Of a stretch of 64,000 bases of DNA, positions 8,862 through 17,287 are shown piece by piece; within the stretch, counting starts at the first letter, position 1; every line of letters begins with the position of its first letter. The notes beneath the pieces are model-generated. The model had not been told where the DNA came from, ran no database searches, and saw only the letters and a list, made by a program, of their open reading frames with translations. This stretch comes from JACKAL01 sp964400355. Lineage in GTDB: Bacteria > Bdellovibrionota > Bdellovibrionia > Bdellovibrionales > JAGQZY01. The DNA lies in contig CAYNTO010000012.1 of assembly GCA_964400355.1 (NCBI GenBank), forward strand, positions 13,670 to 77,669. The letters are read 5' to 3'. A program made the translations under genes and the position numbers.

Positions 8862-9162
8862 CACTGGCGCCCATTTTTTTTTGGATCAATGGAATTAACG
8901 AGTCTACCCGTGCAAAGTAATTTGTGGATGTATCTATGATCTCGTCCGTTGCAAATTCCACTTTTGTTCCAACTTTATTGCAGAGAACCTCTTCAAGAAC
9001 AAAAATAAAAGCAACAAGACCCATGGAATCCAGAAGTGCTTGGGACGTTCCATAGAGTTGTGTCGACAACTCAGGACGGACGTCTTTGAAATGCGGCGTG
9101 TTCTGCGCACACTTTTCAAAAGTAGGAACGATAATTTCTTGAAAGATCTCCTGATCTGTCAT
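8851..9162 (-). CDS. Acyl/peptidyl carrier protein
   Basis: 103 residues, close to the usual carrier size. The segment QALLDSMGLVAFIFVLEE matches the phosphopantetheine site 'DS(m/l)g.v..i..lE', with Ser46 as the expected attachment residue. The fold is predicted to be the four-helix carrier bundle. The gene starts within the stop of the enoyl-CoA hydratase-like gene (ATGA overlap) and its stop overlaps the ligase start, so synthesis of these proteins is probably coupled and stoichiometric. By position it corresponds to DltC of the D-alanylation system: loaded by the ligase, then unloaded by the MBOAT protein. It could instead serve the PKS product or a fatty acyl chain. No phosphopantetheinyl transferase gene is visible in the window. 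Confidence 0.8.
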   Translation of the reverse strand: MTDQEIFQEIIVPTFEKCAQNTPHFKDVRPELSTQLYGTSQALLDSMGLVAFIFVLEEVLCNKVGTKVEFATDEIIDTSTNYFARVDSLIPLIQKKMGASDAG

Positions 9163-9884
9163 TGCGAATTCCTCAAGAACAGTGCGATTCGCTGGCGTGT
9201 CTCATTGTCTTTGGCCAACTGTGACGATTGGCGCGCACATTTTACAAGAACCTGTTTGGTAATGCCGGAATTTTTAAGCAGCATCGCTTTAGTGACCGAC
9301 AACGATCGTGCAGTGGCCTTTTCAAACTGATGTTGGCAATGTTCGATGTAAGCTTGCGTATTTGCCTCTACCGCGGAGAGGAGTCCGATTTCGAGAGCTC
9401 GATCGGCAGATATCACGGGATGTAGCAGGGCTAGCTCTGCCAAACGCCGCGAACCCATTCGCCATTGGAGAAGAGGAGTGATAATTCCTGGCGAAAGTCC
9501 TAGACGAGTCTCGGTGAGCTGATAGGAGCTCTCAGGAGTGCCTACCGCGACATCGGCAGCGGCCAAGAGTCCGAGCGCCCCGCCTGTATTTTTGCCTTTA
9601 GCAGCACTCACAATAGGCACAGCACAAGTAAGAAATGTCCAATACATTTCCGCAAGTGGCAAAAGGTTGGCTTCTTTATAAATCCACGCCAAGTCCGCAC
9701 CCGACGACAAATTTTTTCCACGACCTTCGAGCGCGATACAACGCACCTTAGAGCTGTACTTTTTAATCAGTGCCATTAACTGCTTTGCTATTTTCGAATC
9801 CATCGCATTTGCTTTTTCGGCTCGATCGATAACAATGTGCAAACGATTATTGACCACGGAAAAATCTATATGGCTCATGCCCAC
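9159..9884 (-). CDS. Enoyl-CoA hydratase/isomerase (crotonase) family protein, DpgB/DpgD-like by context
   Basis: 241 residues, slightly shorter than the usual 255-265. Crotonase landmarks: RAEKANAMDS near residue 21, GRGKNLSSGADLAW near 54 for the first oxyanion-hole strand, AAKGKNTGGALGLLAAADVAVG near 94 for the second, and QLTETRLGLSPGIITP near 121 with an acidic residue in the expected active-site region. The start overlaps the 3' end of the type III PKS gene by ten bases; a second ATG at 9878 is possible. In the 3,5-dihydroxyphenylacetate pathway a DpgA-type PKS works with crotonase-fold helpers DpgB and DpgD that aid cyclisation and dehydration. The PKS-crotonase pair here fits that pattern, but a simple hydratase or isomerase cannot be excluded. 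Confidence 0.75.
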   Translation of the reverse strand: MGMSHIDFSVVNNRLHIVIDRAEKANAMDSKIAKQLMALIKKYSSKVRCIALEGRGKNLSSGADLAWIYKEANLLPLAEMYWTFLTCAVPIVSAAKGKNTGGALGLLAAADVAVGTPESSYQLTETRLGLSPGIITPLLQWRMGSRRLAELALLHPVISADRALEIGLLSAVEANTQAYIEHCQHQFEKATARSLSVTKAMLLKNSGITKQVLVKCARQSSQLAKDNETRQRIALFLRNSQ

Positions 9885-10927
9885 CTCAAGATAGCCGTCT
9901 CGATAGTTAGGCCAGGTCCCATTGTAATCATAACGGCATTCTCATGGGCGTTTAAGGCTTGTGAATCTTGGTACAGCTGGTAGGTAGCCAGAAAGCTCGC
10001 GCTGGATATGTTTCCGTAGTGCTTGAGAGTTTCTCTGGTGTACTTGAGCGCCTCGGGTGGTAGCTCTAGCTTTTTTTCAATAGCGTCCAGAATAGCGGCT
10101 CCGCCCGTATGGACAATCCAGAGAGTCAACTGGTTGAGCGTTAAATTCTCGCGATCGAGTAGAGAGTTTATAGGAATATGTATGTGTCGCGCCAATGTTT
10201 CGGGAGTTTTTTTATCTATAAAAAAGCAGTTGCGATTTTGCGCCGAATTGTAATCAAAACGCAACATCGGTAATGACTCGGGAATAAGATACGATTGAAA
10301 CTGACTGACACGCGGATATTTTCCAGCATGTTTGCCTGAAGATTCCAATAGGGCCACCGCTATGCCGTCACCAAAAAGCGAATTGACGAGATCCGTGTTC
10401 TCGCTACCATCCAAACAGTAAATAGCAGAGCAGATCTCCGCACACACCAGCAACCCCTTGCGCCCCGGATTGTCGGCGCACCAGTTTTTAACGGCCTTTA
10501 AGCCGTTCAACCCAGCATTGCACCCCATACTGACAACATCCAGCCGCTCGCAATCAGCGCGGAGTCCTAGGGTTTTGTACAGCAGAGCTGACAAGGACGG
10601 CACAATAAAACCCGTCGAGGTGATACAGCACACAAAATCGATGTGTTGCGAGGATACATTGAGTTTATTGAGCAGTCGAGAGGTCGCTTCCCGGGTGAGC
10701 TTTAAAGACTCGTTTTTAAATCGCTCGATGAGTTGAGAATTAGTCTCGTTACTGTGTTCCAGTGACAGGTGGCGTTTTTCAATATGAGGGTGGTTGAAAA
10801 AACGTTCGAAGCTTTTTTGATGAGGGCCTTCGATTCTCAGCTTTTGAAAAACCTCACGTTGCGTGAATGTCTGCACCGGAAATGCACTTTCAACCCCAAG
10901 AAAATAGACTTCGCGCGACTTTTCCAT
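9875..10927 (-). CDS. Type III polyketide synthase (chalcone synthase/DpgA-like)
   Basis: About 350 residues from the ATG at 10927 (a GTG lies directly before it). The thiolase fold is clear. Counting from the GTG, the nucleophile is Cys137 in DVVSMGCNAGLNG, followed by FGDGIAVALLE near 186, His274 in WIVHTGGAAILDAIE, and Asn307 in HYGNISSASFL. The Cys-His-Asn triad and the HTGG context are those of chalcone-synthase-type enzymes: bacterial FabH has HQAN at the His, and HMG-CoA synthases use Glu and His in place of His and Asn. Such enzymes extend a CoA starter with malonyl-CoA and cyclise the product to pyrones, resorcinols or dihydroxyphenylacetate. The neighbouring crotonase gene favours a DpgA-like role. 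The gene follows the radical SAM gene with a gap of about 30 bases and leads the overlapping run ECH-carrier-ligase-MBOAT. Confidence 0.82.
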   Translation of the reverse strand: MEKSREVYFLGVESAFPVQTFTQREVFQKLRIEGPHQKSFERFFNHPHIEKRHLSLEHSNETNSQLIERFKNESLKLTREATSRLLNKLNVSSQHIDFVCCITSTGFIVPSLSALLYKTLGLRADCERLDVVSMGCNAGLNGLKAVKNWCADNPGRKGLLVCAEICSAIYCLDGSENTDLVNSLFGDGIAVALLESSGKHAGKYPRVSQFQSYLIPESLPMLRFDYNSAQNRNCFFIDKKTPETLARHIHIPINSLLDRENLTLNQLTLWIVHTGGAAILDAIEKKLELPPEALKYTRETLKHYGNISSASFLATYQLYQDSQALNAHENAVMITMGPGLTIETAILRWA

Positions 10928-10960
10928 CACTGAAAAGATTAAAAGAATTTGTCCCGGGCA

Positions 10961-12025
10961 TCAAACAGTATTGATTGAGGACATCATGTCAAATGGCTCG
11001 ATTCCCACCTGCCGAAGTAAGTCGGAGTCCATCTGCTTCACCTTGCGCGAACGCAAGTCCATGTTGTCTCCGCACAGCAATTTGTCGCAGACTATGGGCA
11101 TTGAAGGAAGTTGGAAATGGGGATCGCGGTAAATATTGCCTACGGATCCACCAACAAAGCAGGAGCCGCGAAAGATCTCTCCTGCAGGATCAATCTTAAT
11201 GTGATCCAAGCCCGCCCAGCAGTGCCACCCCTTAAAACTGTTGCGACGATGAAATACCAAATCGTTGTAATGAAATTCCTCGCTGATGAGAACACCATCG
11301 CTGCGGGAGAAGAGTTTTAGTTTTTTTTGCCGCTCCTCCTTCATGAGTCCGATGATGGCTGCGCGCTCACTCTCTGCGAATTTGTCCTCGTACCCCACTC
11401 TTTTTACACCGGGCACTTTGGGTTCTTTATAATTTGGTCCCTTCACCATCCTCAACTCACAACGCTCGAGCTTTTGATCTTTAAATGTTTCAAACAGATA
11501 CTGCACCTGCTCCGACTGCCCAGGCGCCACCATAATACGCACAATTAGAGTTTTTTGATGAGTACCAGCGACACGATTCCACTGGTTTTTCCACTCCTCC
11601 AGCTGGAGAATTTTTTCCACATACAGCTGAAGACGCGGCGCCATTGCCTCCAAGTGCAAACTAATCACTACACAATCCAGCAGATTAAAGAGTTCCACCA
11701 AATACTCAATGGGTCGAAACCCGTTTGTTGTAATACTGATTACGGAAGGGTCGCGCTCGCGCATGTAGGAACACAGTTGTAAAAAATCGGGATGGAGGGT
11801 CGGCTCACCACCAGTAAGACTCCAGCTAATGTTGCGTCCATGATGGCGCGTCAGTATATCTACGACTCTCTGCATATCCGCCAGAGGCACATGAGGTGAG
11901 CGTTGGTCATGAATAATATCACTGCAATAGGAACAATCAAAATTGCACCTTTTTCCCACGTACCAATCCACCACCATCCCTGGTTTACGCGAAGGATAAA
12001 ATAGAGCGACGGGTTGGGCGTCCAT
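10961..12025 (-). CDS. Radical SAM protein, first gene of the PKS/acyltransferase operon
   Basis: 354 residues. The [4Fe-4S]/SAM motif CNFDCSYC lies at residues 27-34, followed by SLTGGEPTLHPDF near 69, the glycine-rich SAM-binding strand, and ITTNGFRP. The C-terminal part has a further Cys group, GWHCWAGLDHIKIDPAGE, then GSCFVGG and CDKLLCGDN, which looks like a SPASM/twitch auxiliary cluster domain. SPASM-type enzymes modify peptides, amino acids or sugars by radical chemistry. This is the first gene of the minus-strand operon that continues with the type III PKS. Its start lies 98 bases from the divergent twitch radical SAM gene at 12124, so a divergent promoter region is expected between them. 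Substrate is unknown; supplying or tailoring the PKS starter unit is only a guess. Confidence 0.8.
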   Translation of the reverse strand: MDAQPVALFYPSRKPGMVVDWYVGKRCNFDCSYCSDIIHDQRSPHVPLADMQRVVDILTRHHGRNISWSLTGGEPTLHPDFLQLCSYMRERDPSVISITTNGFRPIEYLVELFNLLDCVVISLHLEAMAPRLQLYVEKILQLEEWKNQWNRVAGTHQKTLIVRIMVAPGQSEQVQYLFETFKDQKLERCELRMVKGPNYKEPKVPGVKRVGYEDKFAESERAAIIGLMKEERQKKLKLFSRSDGVLISEEFHYNDLVFHRRNSFKGWHCWAGLDHIKIDPAGEIFRGSCFVGGSVGNIYRDPHFQLPSMPIVCDKLLCGDNMDLRSRKVKQMDSDLLRQVGIEPFDMMSSINTV

Positions 12026-12123
12026 TACTCTCTACGATAAGGGTGATCGATTTCGGTGGTCAAGGCGTGGCATCCTATTAGACATTGCAAAAATGAAATG
12101 TCACGGCTAGCGTGGAATCGACG

Positions 12124-13371
12124 ATGAGTGCTCAAAACCCAGATACTGACATAGTACCCTCAGCGGCCGCTACCGCTGCTCTCACGGACATAGAAAACCG
12201 AGCCACGTCGTCCCCTTCGTTTTGCGGGTTACCCTGGCGACATCTGTTTGTATCCCCCGACGGCAATGTGAAACCCTGTTGCAGGTATATACGCGGCAAA
12301 AATTTTCCCGAAGTCAGTAACCCCGCGCAAGCATTCCACAGTACCTACTGGGAAAACCTGCGCCGGGATATGCTCCACAACAAAACAATTGCCGGTTGCG
12401 CCAAATGCGACCAGGAAGAGCGATTAAATACAAAAAGTCTGAGAGAAAAAATAAATACAGATGCCGTCTACGCCATCAACCCTTTAGAAGACAAGCCCGA
12501 GGCCCACACTCTCGAGGTGGCGTTTTCAAACACGTGCAATTTGTCGTGTATTATGTGTGATTCTCGCTTTAGCAGTGCATGGACGATGGTGGAAAAACAA
12601 CTCTTTGGTAAAACGCTATATCCAGAGAAAAAATTTCGCTTTAACGCGCAAGATTTAAACGCCTTCCCGGGCCTCCGTTTACTCAAAGTCACAGGTGGCG
12701 AACCGTTTTTAGAACATCAAATCCATTTGGCGACTCTGAACTATATCGTCGAATTTCTCAAGCCTGAGGGTTTCCGACTGGATTACAGCACCAATCTCAC
12801 CGTCCTCCCAAAACCGCAAATCATCGAACAGTGGGCGAAGTTTGAACGCGTGGAAGTGACGCTCAGTTTGGATTCCATCTTCGAAAACGAACTCAAATAC
12901 ATCCGTTATCCTTCGGATGCGGCCACCATCCGTACCCATGTGCGATTTTATTTGGAGTTGATGAACCAACTCCCCAACCTCCACGTCGTAGTACGGCCAA
13001 CTGTACACGTTCTCAATATAGCCAGCATGCTCTACACGATGCAGTGGTGGTACTCAGAAAAACAAAAATACGCCATTGACGACCGCTGCAAAGACTCGGT
13101 TTCTTTCTTAGCTTATCCGGAGTTTCTGCAGCCCACTGCGCTCTCCCCGGATGAACAACTTCGAGTGCGTCACCTTGTAGAAAATTTTACGATCACAAAA
13201 AGTGACCATAAGAATTTGCTGCACCACCAAACACGGCTTCTCAATTACCTGCATGAAAAGCCATTTGATCCGCGCCATGCTCAGAAACTCAAAGAATTTT
13301 TAAAAGCAATGGATTCGCACAGAGGAACTCACTTTCGCGCACAGTTCGAATATTTAAATGATGCCCGTTAG
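12124..13371 (+). CDS. Twitch-domain radical SAM protein
   Basis: About 415 residues from the ATG at 12124; the frame opens at a GTG twelve bases earlier. It has an unusual N-terminal auxiliary-cluster region before the core: CGLPWRHLFVSPDGNVKPCC at residues 34-53 and GCAKCDQEE near 91. This is followed by the radical SAM motif CNLSCIMC at 138-145 and LLKVTGGEPFLEHQ near 184. An N-terminal SPASM-like 'twitch' plus a central radical SAM core is a recognised protein class with mostly unknown substrates. The gene is divergent from the radical SAM gene at 10961-12025, and its stop overlaps the stop of the convergent gene at 13368 by four bases. Membership of the biosynthetic cluster is inferred from position. 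Confidence 0.78.
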   Translation: MSAQNPDTDIVPSAAATAALTDIENRATSSPSFCGLPWRHLFVSPDGNVKPCCRYIRGKNFPEVSNPAQAFHSTYWENLRRDMLHNKTIAGCAKCDQEERLNTKSLREKINTDAVYAINPLEDKPEAHTLEVAFSNTCNLSCIMCDSRFSSAWTMVEKQLFGKTLYPEKKFRFNAQDLNAFPGLRLLKVTGGEPFLEHQIHLATLNYIVEFLKPEGFRLDYSTNLTVLPKPQIIEQWAKFERVEVTLSLDSIFENELKYIRYPSDAATIRTHVRFYLELMNQLPNLHVVVRPTVHVLNIASMLYTMQWWYSEKQKYAIDDRCKDSVSFLAYPEFLQPTALSPDEQLRVRHLVENFTITKSDHKNLLHHQTRLLNYLHEKPFDPRHAQKLKEFLKAMDSHRGTHFRAQFEYLNDAR

Positions 13372-15101
13372 TAGGGCGTGTGACGGAACTCGGTGATGCT
13401 CTCTTTACTAGTGTCGGCAATCAATCGACCCACGATCGTTGGTCCCAGGCGTATACGACGATCGTCGCCGATATAACGATTAATTTTAAGCATATAGTCT
13501 GCCAAGGAGCCATTGTCCAAAAGGTAACCGTACATATTCTGCATAAACAATTTTGTTTCTGCTTTGCTCAATCCACTTCTTAGAAGTGCATACAGCAAAT
13601 AATCATTCTGAAAAAACAATGTTTTATCGAAACTGTAAATGCTCCACAACATTTCAAGACGTCGTTCCGATTCAGGAACGCGCTCTTCCCAACACATACC
13701 ACCGATCTCATCGTAGGCAGCGATGCGGCCGTTGTCGGCCACCGCGCGGATGCGTAGGTTGTATTTTTCTGGGTCCGATGCATAATAGGTGTTAGCAAGC
13801 AGGCGAAAAATATTCACTTCGATACAGTCGTAGAGATCAGTGCGGTCTTTAATAAAATTATGAGTGAGCATATAATCTTCGACAGTTTCATGGGGAAACG
13901 CCAGGATGAGATACAATCCACTCCAAATTCCAAATTTCTGCGCGGTCTGCAGTGTGCGGTAGACATCCTCGACTGTGGCCTGCTTATTGTTTTGCAAAAG
14001 CAGTTTGGGGCTCAAGGTTTCGGCTCCAAACCACAGCTTGACACATCCGGCTTTAGCTAAAGTTCCAAGAATTTTTTCGGAAGTATGAATCATATTCGCC
14101 GAATCGGAAAAAAAGATGCCGATGTTGGCCTCTATTATTTTTTCCGCCAACTGCACTGGAAAAATAGGCCCCAAATTGACATTGTCATTGTACCAGCGGT
14201 AATTCTCGAATCCTTTTTTGCGAAGCACAGTGAGATGATGAACGACATCATCTGCAGAGTGTGTGCGCACGGCGGTGTCTTTACCAGATTGGCAAAACGT
14301 GCATTTGTACGGGCAACCCAGAGTGTGACGATAGGGAATTAATGTCAGGGGATCTTGATCGCGCAAACGCGGCTCTTGGCGAATGAGATCTTCTGGAAAC
14401 AGATCCTTGAACTCTACAAACAAATCGGCTTTGTTGATGACGTCATATTTGGGCGTAAAATTGCTCTGGCGGAAAAGACTATTATCGACAATAAACCGAT
14501 CGTTCCCGTGGAGCGGGCCTTCGCCATTGAAATAATTTTTGAGTGCTACGGGAAAGACGCCATGACTGTTGCGGGTAAAGTAGTAATCGATCGCTCGACC
14601 CGCCAATCGATCTGCAAGCTTCCGCGCATAATTGATACCCACATCTTTGATCAGCTCTTTACCGCCAGCCAAGATGATGGCGGTCGTGCGCTTACGAATT
14701 TCGGCCGCTAGCAAATTGGCGAAATGTAAAGTGCCGCGACTCATAAATGTTTCAAATCCGACCTTATCCATGGAAATGGCAACCGCATCATAGCGCTTTA
14801 CGTCTCCGACAAGCTCCATGCAGTGATCCAACCAGCGTTGAACCCACATCGAAGTTTTTGCGCCATGGACTTCGGCAATAACTTGCTCGTCGTTGGTGAG
14901 TACACTTTTGTCTCCCTCTGACAGATACTCCTCGCCACGTATCTTTGTAAGAGCCGCATTGAGGTCATAAAAATCCACTTCAAACCCGTGATGCTCAAGA
15001 GCACCAGCAACCATGGCCGACCCCAAGCTCAGTTCCTGATACAGCTTTGGCTGAAACAGAGTGATGTTTGGACTCAAAAGAAACAGGATTTTCTTAGCCA
15101 T
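13368..15101 (-). CDS. Radical SAM protein with N-terminal B12-binding-like domain
   Basis: 577 residues. The layout is that of the large MiaB/B12 radical SAM group: an N-terminal Rossmann-like region (MAKKILFLLSPNI, then LGSAMVAGALEHHGFEVDFYD) followed by the core with CPYKCTFC at residues 263-270 and downstream strands such as LWFGAETLSPKLL and GLYLILAFPHET. The cobalamin-ligating DxHxxG motif is not seen in the N-terminal domain (VAISMDKVGFETF is where I would expect it), so cobalamin binding is uncertain. Enzymes of this architecture perform methylations and ring rearrangements in natural product and lipid pathways. It converges on the twitch radical SAM gene, and its start faces the M48 protease gene across about 150 bases. 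Confidence 0.75.
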   Translation of the reverse strand: MAKKILFLLSPNITLFQPKLYQELSLGSAMVAGALEHHGFEVDFYDLNAALTKIRGEEYLSEGDKSVLTNDEQVIAEVHGAKTSMWVQRWLDHCMELVGDVKRYDAVAISMDKVGFETFMSRGTLHFANLLAAEIRKRTTAIILAGGKELIKDVGINYARKLADRLAGRAIDYYFTRNSHGVFPVALKNYFNGEGPLHGNDRFIVDNSLFRQSNFTPKYDVINKADLFVEFKDLFPEDLIRQEPRLRDQDPLTLIPYRHTLGCPYKCTFCQSGKDTAVRTHSADDVVHHLTVLRKKGFENYRWYNDNVNLGPIFPVQLAEKIIEANIGIFFSDSANMIHTSEKILGTLAKAGCVKLWFGAETLSPKLLLQNNKQATVEDVYRTLQTAQKFGIWSGLYLILAFPHETVEDYMLTHNFIKDRTDLYDCIEVNIFRLLANTYYASDPEKYNLRIRAVADNGRIAAYDEIGGMCWEERVPESERRLEMLWSIYSFDKTLFFQNDYLLYALLRSGLSKAETKLFMQNMYGYLLDNGSLADYMLKINRYIGDDRRIRLGPTIVGRLIADTSKESITEFRHTPY

Positions 15102-15257
15102 TCTTCAAAAGTCTGTGCCAGCGCCATTGGAGATACAATGAAAAATAGCCACTGAACAATGCGTCGACATCCCTACCCTTTTTACAGCGTTTACAGAATC
15201 AGTAGCCCTAAAGGGTGCGGACCTCATATACTCGCCCTTCACACGGAATGGGGTTCA

Positions 15258-16244
15258 GTGTTTAAATATCTCTCAGTTTCTGGATTCATTTTGAGTAGCA
15301 TTGTGTTTTCAACCGCAGTGGCCGATGTGCCCACAATGACTCTTGACCAAATTCTCGCTGAAGCAATAAACAAGAAAAAAACGTACCTACCAGAGTTTCT
15401 CCGCGAGTCTGTAGCGCGCTGCGAACTCCATTTGACTCCAAGCAACCTGGGTCGTTCCTGCTTGGAAGAGGTTCGGGAACAAACATTTAGTATTCTCACC
15501 TGCGAGAGCACTCTATCCCGATGGCAAGAAATGGGAGCACTCGACGACCATGACATGGATGCGATGCTCGAATCTTACCCCTCTACAGATGTGCCTCCAG
15601 ACATTAAAACAGTCTTTGAAGAACTTGTAAATATCGCTGCTCGCCAGTGGCGAAATACCCCAGCGGTTCAAAAATTCCCTCTCCCCCAGTGGAGCATAGA
15701 GGCCTATGCGGCGGACTATTACAATGCTCATGCAGGTGCCAACGGAAGCATACTCATCTCCAGCCAATTCTGGCAAACCGCTTCGCCATTTTCAGTCGAT
15801 GAGATTCGTGCAATTTTAGCTCATGAAGTGGCCCATGTATTATTGAATCATTCTCTCGAACTGGGATGCCTCTACTTTGAGTGGTCCAACCAACCGAGCA
15901 CCGCTTCTCTTCTGGACGCTCGGGAAATTATTCACGGTGATTTTTCGGTAACTATGGGCGCAGGCAAAGCGTGGTCCGAGCTCTCTCAAAAAAATGAATT
16001 CCGCGCTGATGCGATGGCCGTGGAGCTGCTTTACAACTTGCACTACGATGGGCTGGCGATGGCCCGCGCGATTCAAAAAATTTATGATCATTCTCCGAAA
16101 GGTGGTTTTAGCTCTGGCAGTCACCCCGACCTCCTCGACCGCGTCGAAGAGGCTCGCCGAAAAGCCACGACCTACGGACCGCCGCGAACGCTGAAAAATT
16201 CGCTCTCTAAAATAGCCTCGGCAGGCCTCACCAGAAAATCCTAA
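15258..16244 (+). CDS. M48-family zinc metalloprotease, exported
   Basis: About 328 residues from the GTG at 15258. This start is preferred over an ATG at 15159 because GGAATGGGG lies upstream and because it puts a signal peptide (VFKYLSVSGFILSSIVFSTAVA) at the N-terminus. The zinc motif HEVAH occurs at residues 189-193 within AILAHEVAHVLLNHS, and the third ligand is probably the Glu in NEFRADAMAVELL, the usual 'E..AD..A' segment of M48 peptidases. The C-terminal SGSHPDLLDRVEEARR is the typical 'tHP....Ri' part. M48 exported members such as BepA take part in outer membrane protein quality control. There are no TPRs in this one. It is transcribed alone between the biosynthetic region and a tRNA gene. 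Confidence 0.85.
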   Translation: MFKYLSVSGFILSSIVFSTAVADVPTMTLDQILAEAINKKKTYLPEFLRESVARCELHLTPSNLGRSCLEEVREQTFSILTCESTLSRWQEMGALDDHDMDAMLESYPSTDVPPDIKTVFEELVNIAARQWRNTPAVQKFPLPQWSIEAYAADYYNAHAGANGSILISSQFWQTASPFSVDEIRAILAHEVAHVLLNHSLELGCLYFEWSNQPSTASLLDAREIIHGDFSVTMGAGKAWSELSQKNEFRADAMAVELLYNLHYDGLAMARAIQKIYDHSPKGGFSSGSHPDLLDRVEEARRKATTYGPPRTLKNSLSKIASAGLTRKS

Positions 16245-16398
16245 ATACCCGCCAGGGAGCCAGAAACCAATTAAGGTTATAAAGCCCTACCAACAATAGC
16301 GAACGCAAGGGACGGGCAATACGCGCGAAGCGCAAAATTTAATGATCGAAAAATTTAGAAATACTGGACCAGCTACCAACAGCCGGAAAATTTTGAAG

Positions 16399-16474
<76 letters not shown>

Positions 16475-16493
16475 TCTTAAAGGTCAGGGGAAT

Positions 16494-16523
16494 CTTATCT
16501 GATATAATCTAGGATTGAGTCAA
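16494..16523 (-). promoter_or_regulatory. Probable sigma70-type promoter of tRNA-Ala
   Basis: On the minus strand, TTGACT (16518-16523) and GATAAG (16494-16499) are separated by 18 bases. The start site would fall about 13 bases upstream of the tRNA. The -35 box is good and the -10 box is only fair. Confidence 0.45.
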
Positions 16524-16536
16524 GAGAAGGAACGAC

Positions 16537-16560
16537 AAGGCCCACATTGACGCGGGCCTT
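16537..16560 (-). terminator. Hairpin downstream of the 16586-17104 gene
   Basis: AAGGCCC and GGGCCTT form a perfect seven-base stem around a ten-base loop, 26 bases after the stop of the upstream minus-strand gene and just before the tRNA promoter. The T-tract after it is poor, so termination strength is uncertain. Confidence 0.6.
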
Positions 16561-16585
16561 CTAAATCGCACTGTTTACTGTAGAA

Positions 16586-17104
16586 TTAGGCGCTGGCGAG
16601 TTGAACGCGAACGGGAATACATGCCAAAGTTTTACGCTCTTCTTTGAGGTCAAAACCCACAGCTTCACCACCGCAAATCACTGAGTCATACACCTTGCGA
16701 AGAACATCTAACTCTTCTTGCTCATCATTGGCCTGGAGAGCCTCTTGGATGGCTTCGAAGACACTCATGATGTCGGGAGTTGTTACAACTTTGGGGAGGC
16801 GCTCCATATCGAGCCCCATAAGACCCAATGGACGAAAACCCACTAGAGTTGTCGTGATAAGGATCTTTTTACCAGTTCCAAAATTCACTTGGAGGAACGT
16901 TTGTCCCACTTCATCCTCGCGGTAGAGAATCTCATCCAGATCGAGGCAGTTCAGCGTGATTCTTTTATTATCCAGCTGTTGCTCAATAATGATGTAATCC
17001 GACAAAACTGAATCCACCAGGCGAAGACCCTCAGAACCCTCTACGAAGCGACGAATCTCACTCACAACGTTCTTAAAATCAGCACTCACTTTGGTACGCT
17101 TCAA
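16586..17104 (-). CDS. Conserved-looking cytoplasmic protein of unknown function
   Basis: 172 residues with no signal peptide or membrane segment. The composition is normal for a soluble, acidic protein; the last third is helical and Glu-rich (EALQANDEQEELDVLRK). I do not recognise a family. The ATG has AAGGAGG about six bases upstream, which is the strongest ribosome binding site in this stretch. A plausible promoter and a terminator hairpin flank it, so it is a single-gene transcript. The strong translation signal and own promoter suggest a well-expressed housekeeping or stress protein, but nothing in the sequence shows its role. Confidence 0.65.
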   Translation of the reverse strand: MKRTKVSADFKNVVSEIRRFVEGSEGLRLVDSVLSDYIIIEQQLDNKRITLNCLDLDEILYREDEVGQTFLQVNFGTGKKILITTTLVGFRPLGLMGLDMERLPKVVTTPDIMSVFEAIQEALQANDEQEELDVLRKVYDSVICGGEAVGFDLKEERKTLACIPVRVQLASA

Positions 17105-17138
17105 GGCGCCTCCTTAAACATTTAGAACTTACAATCCT

Positions 17139-17167
17139 ATTATCGACTTGCGATCACCGGCACTTAA
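17139..17167 (-). promoter_or_regulatory. Possible promoter of the 16586-17104 gene
   Basis: On the minus strand, GATAAT (17139-17144) is a good -10 box. The -35 match 17 bases upstream is weak (TTAAGT, 17162-17167). The leader would be about 30 bases and contain AAGGAGG. Confidence 0.4.
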
Positions 17168-17287
17168 CTCGCTGAGACGGAATTAATTAAAAAAAAAGAA
17201 GTGATCTCGAAGAGATACAAAAAGTGTCTCAGTGATACACAGGACAGACTTTATAAAAGTTGGGGATGACTATTTTGTAACCAATAC

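Noticed and set aside
9875..10927. Call as HMG-CoA synthase or FabH
   Set aside because: The triad is Cys-His-Asn with HTGG and YGNISSAS contexts, as in chalcone-synthase-type enzymes; HMG-CoA synthase uses Glu-Cys-His and FabH has HQAN.
16245..16398. Possible small RNA between the M48 gene and the tRNA
   Set aside because: No promoter, terminator or stable structure could be pointed to in this 154-base gap.
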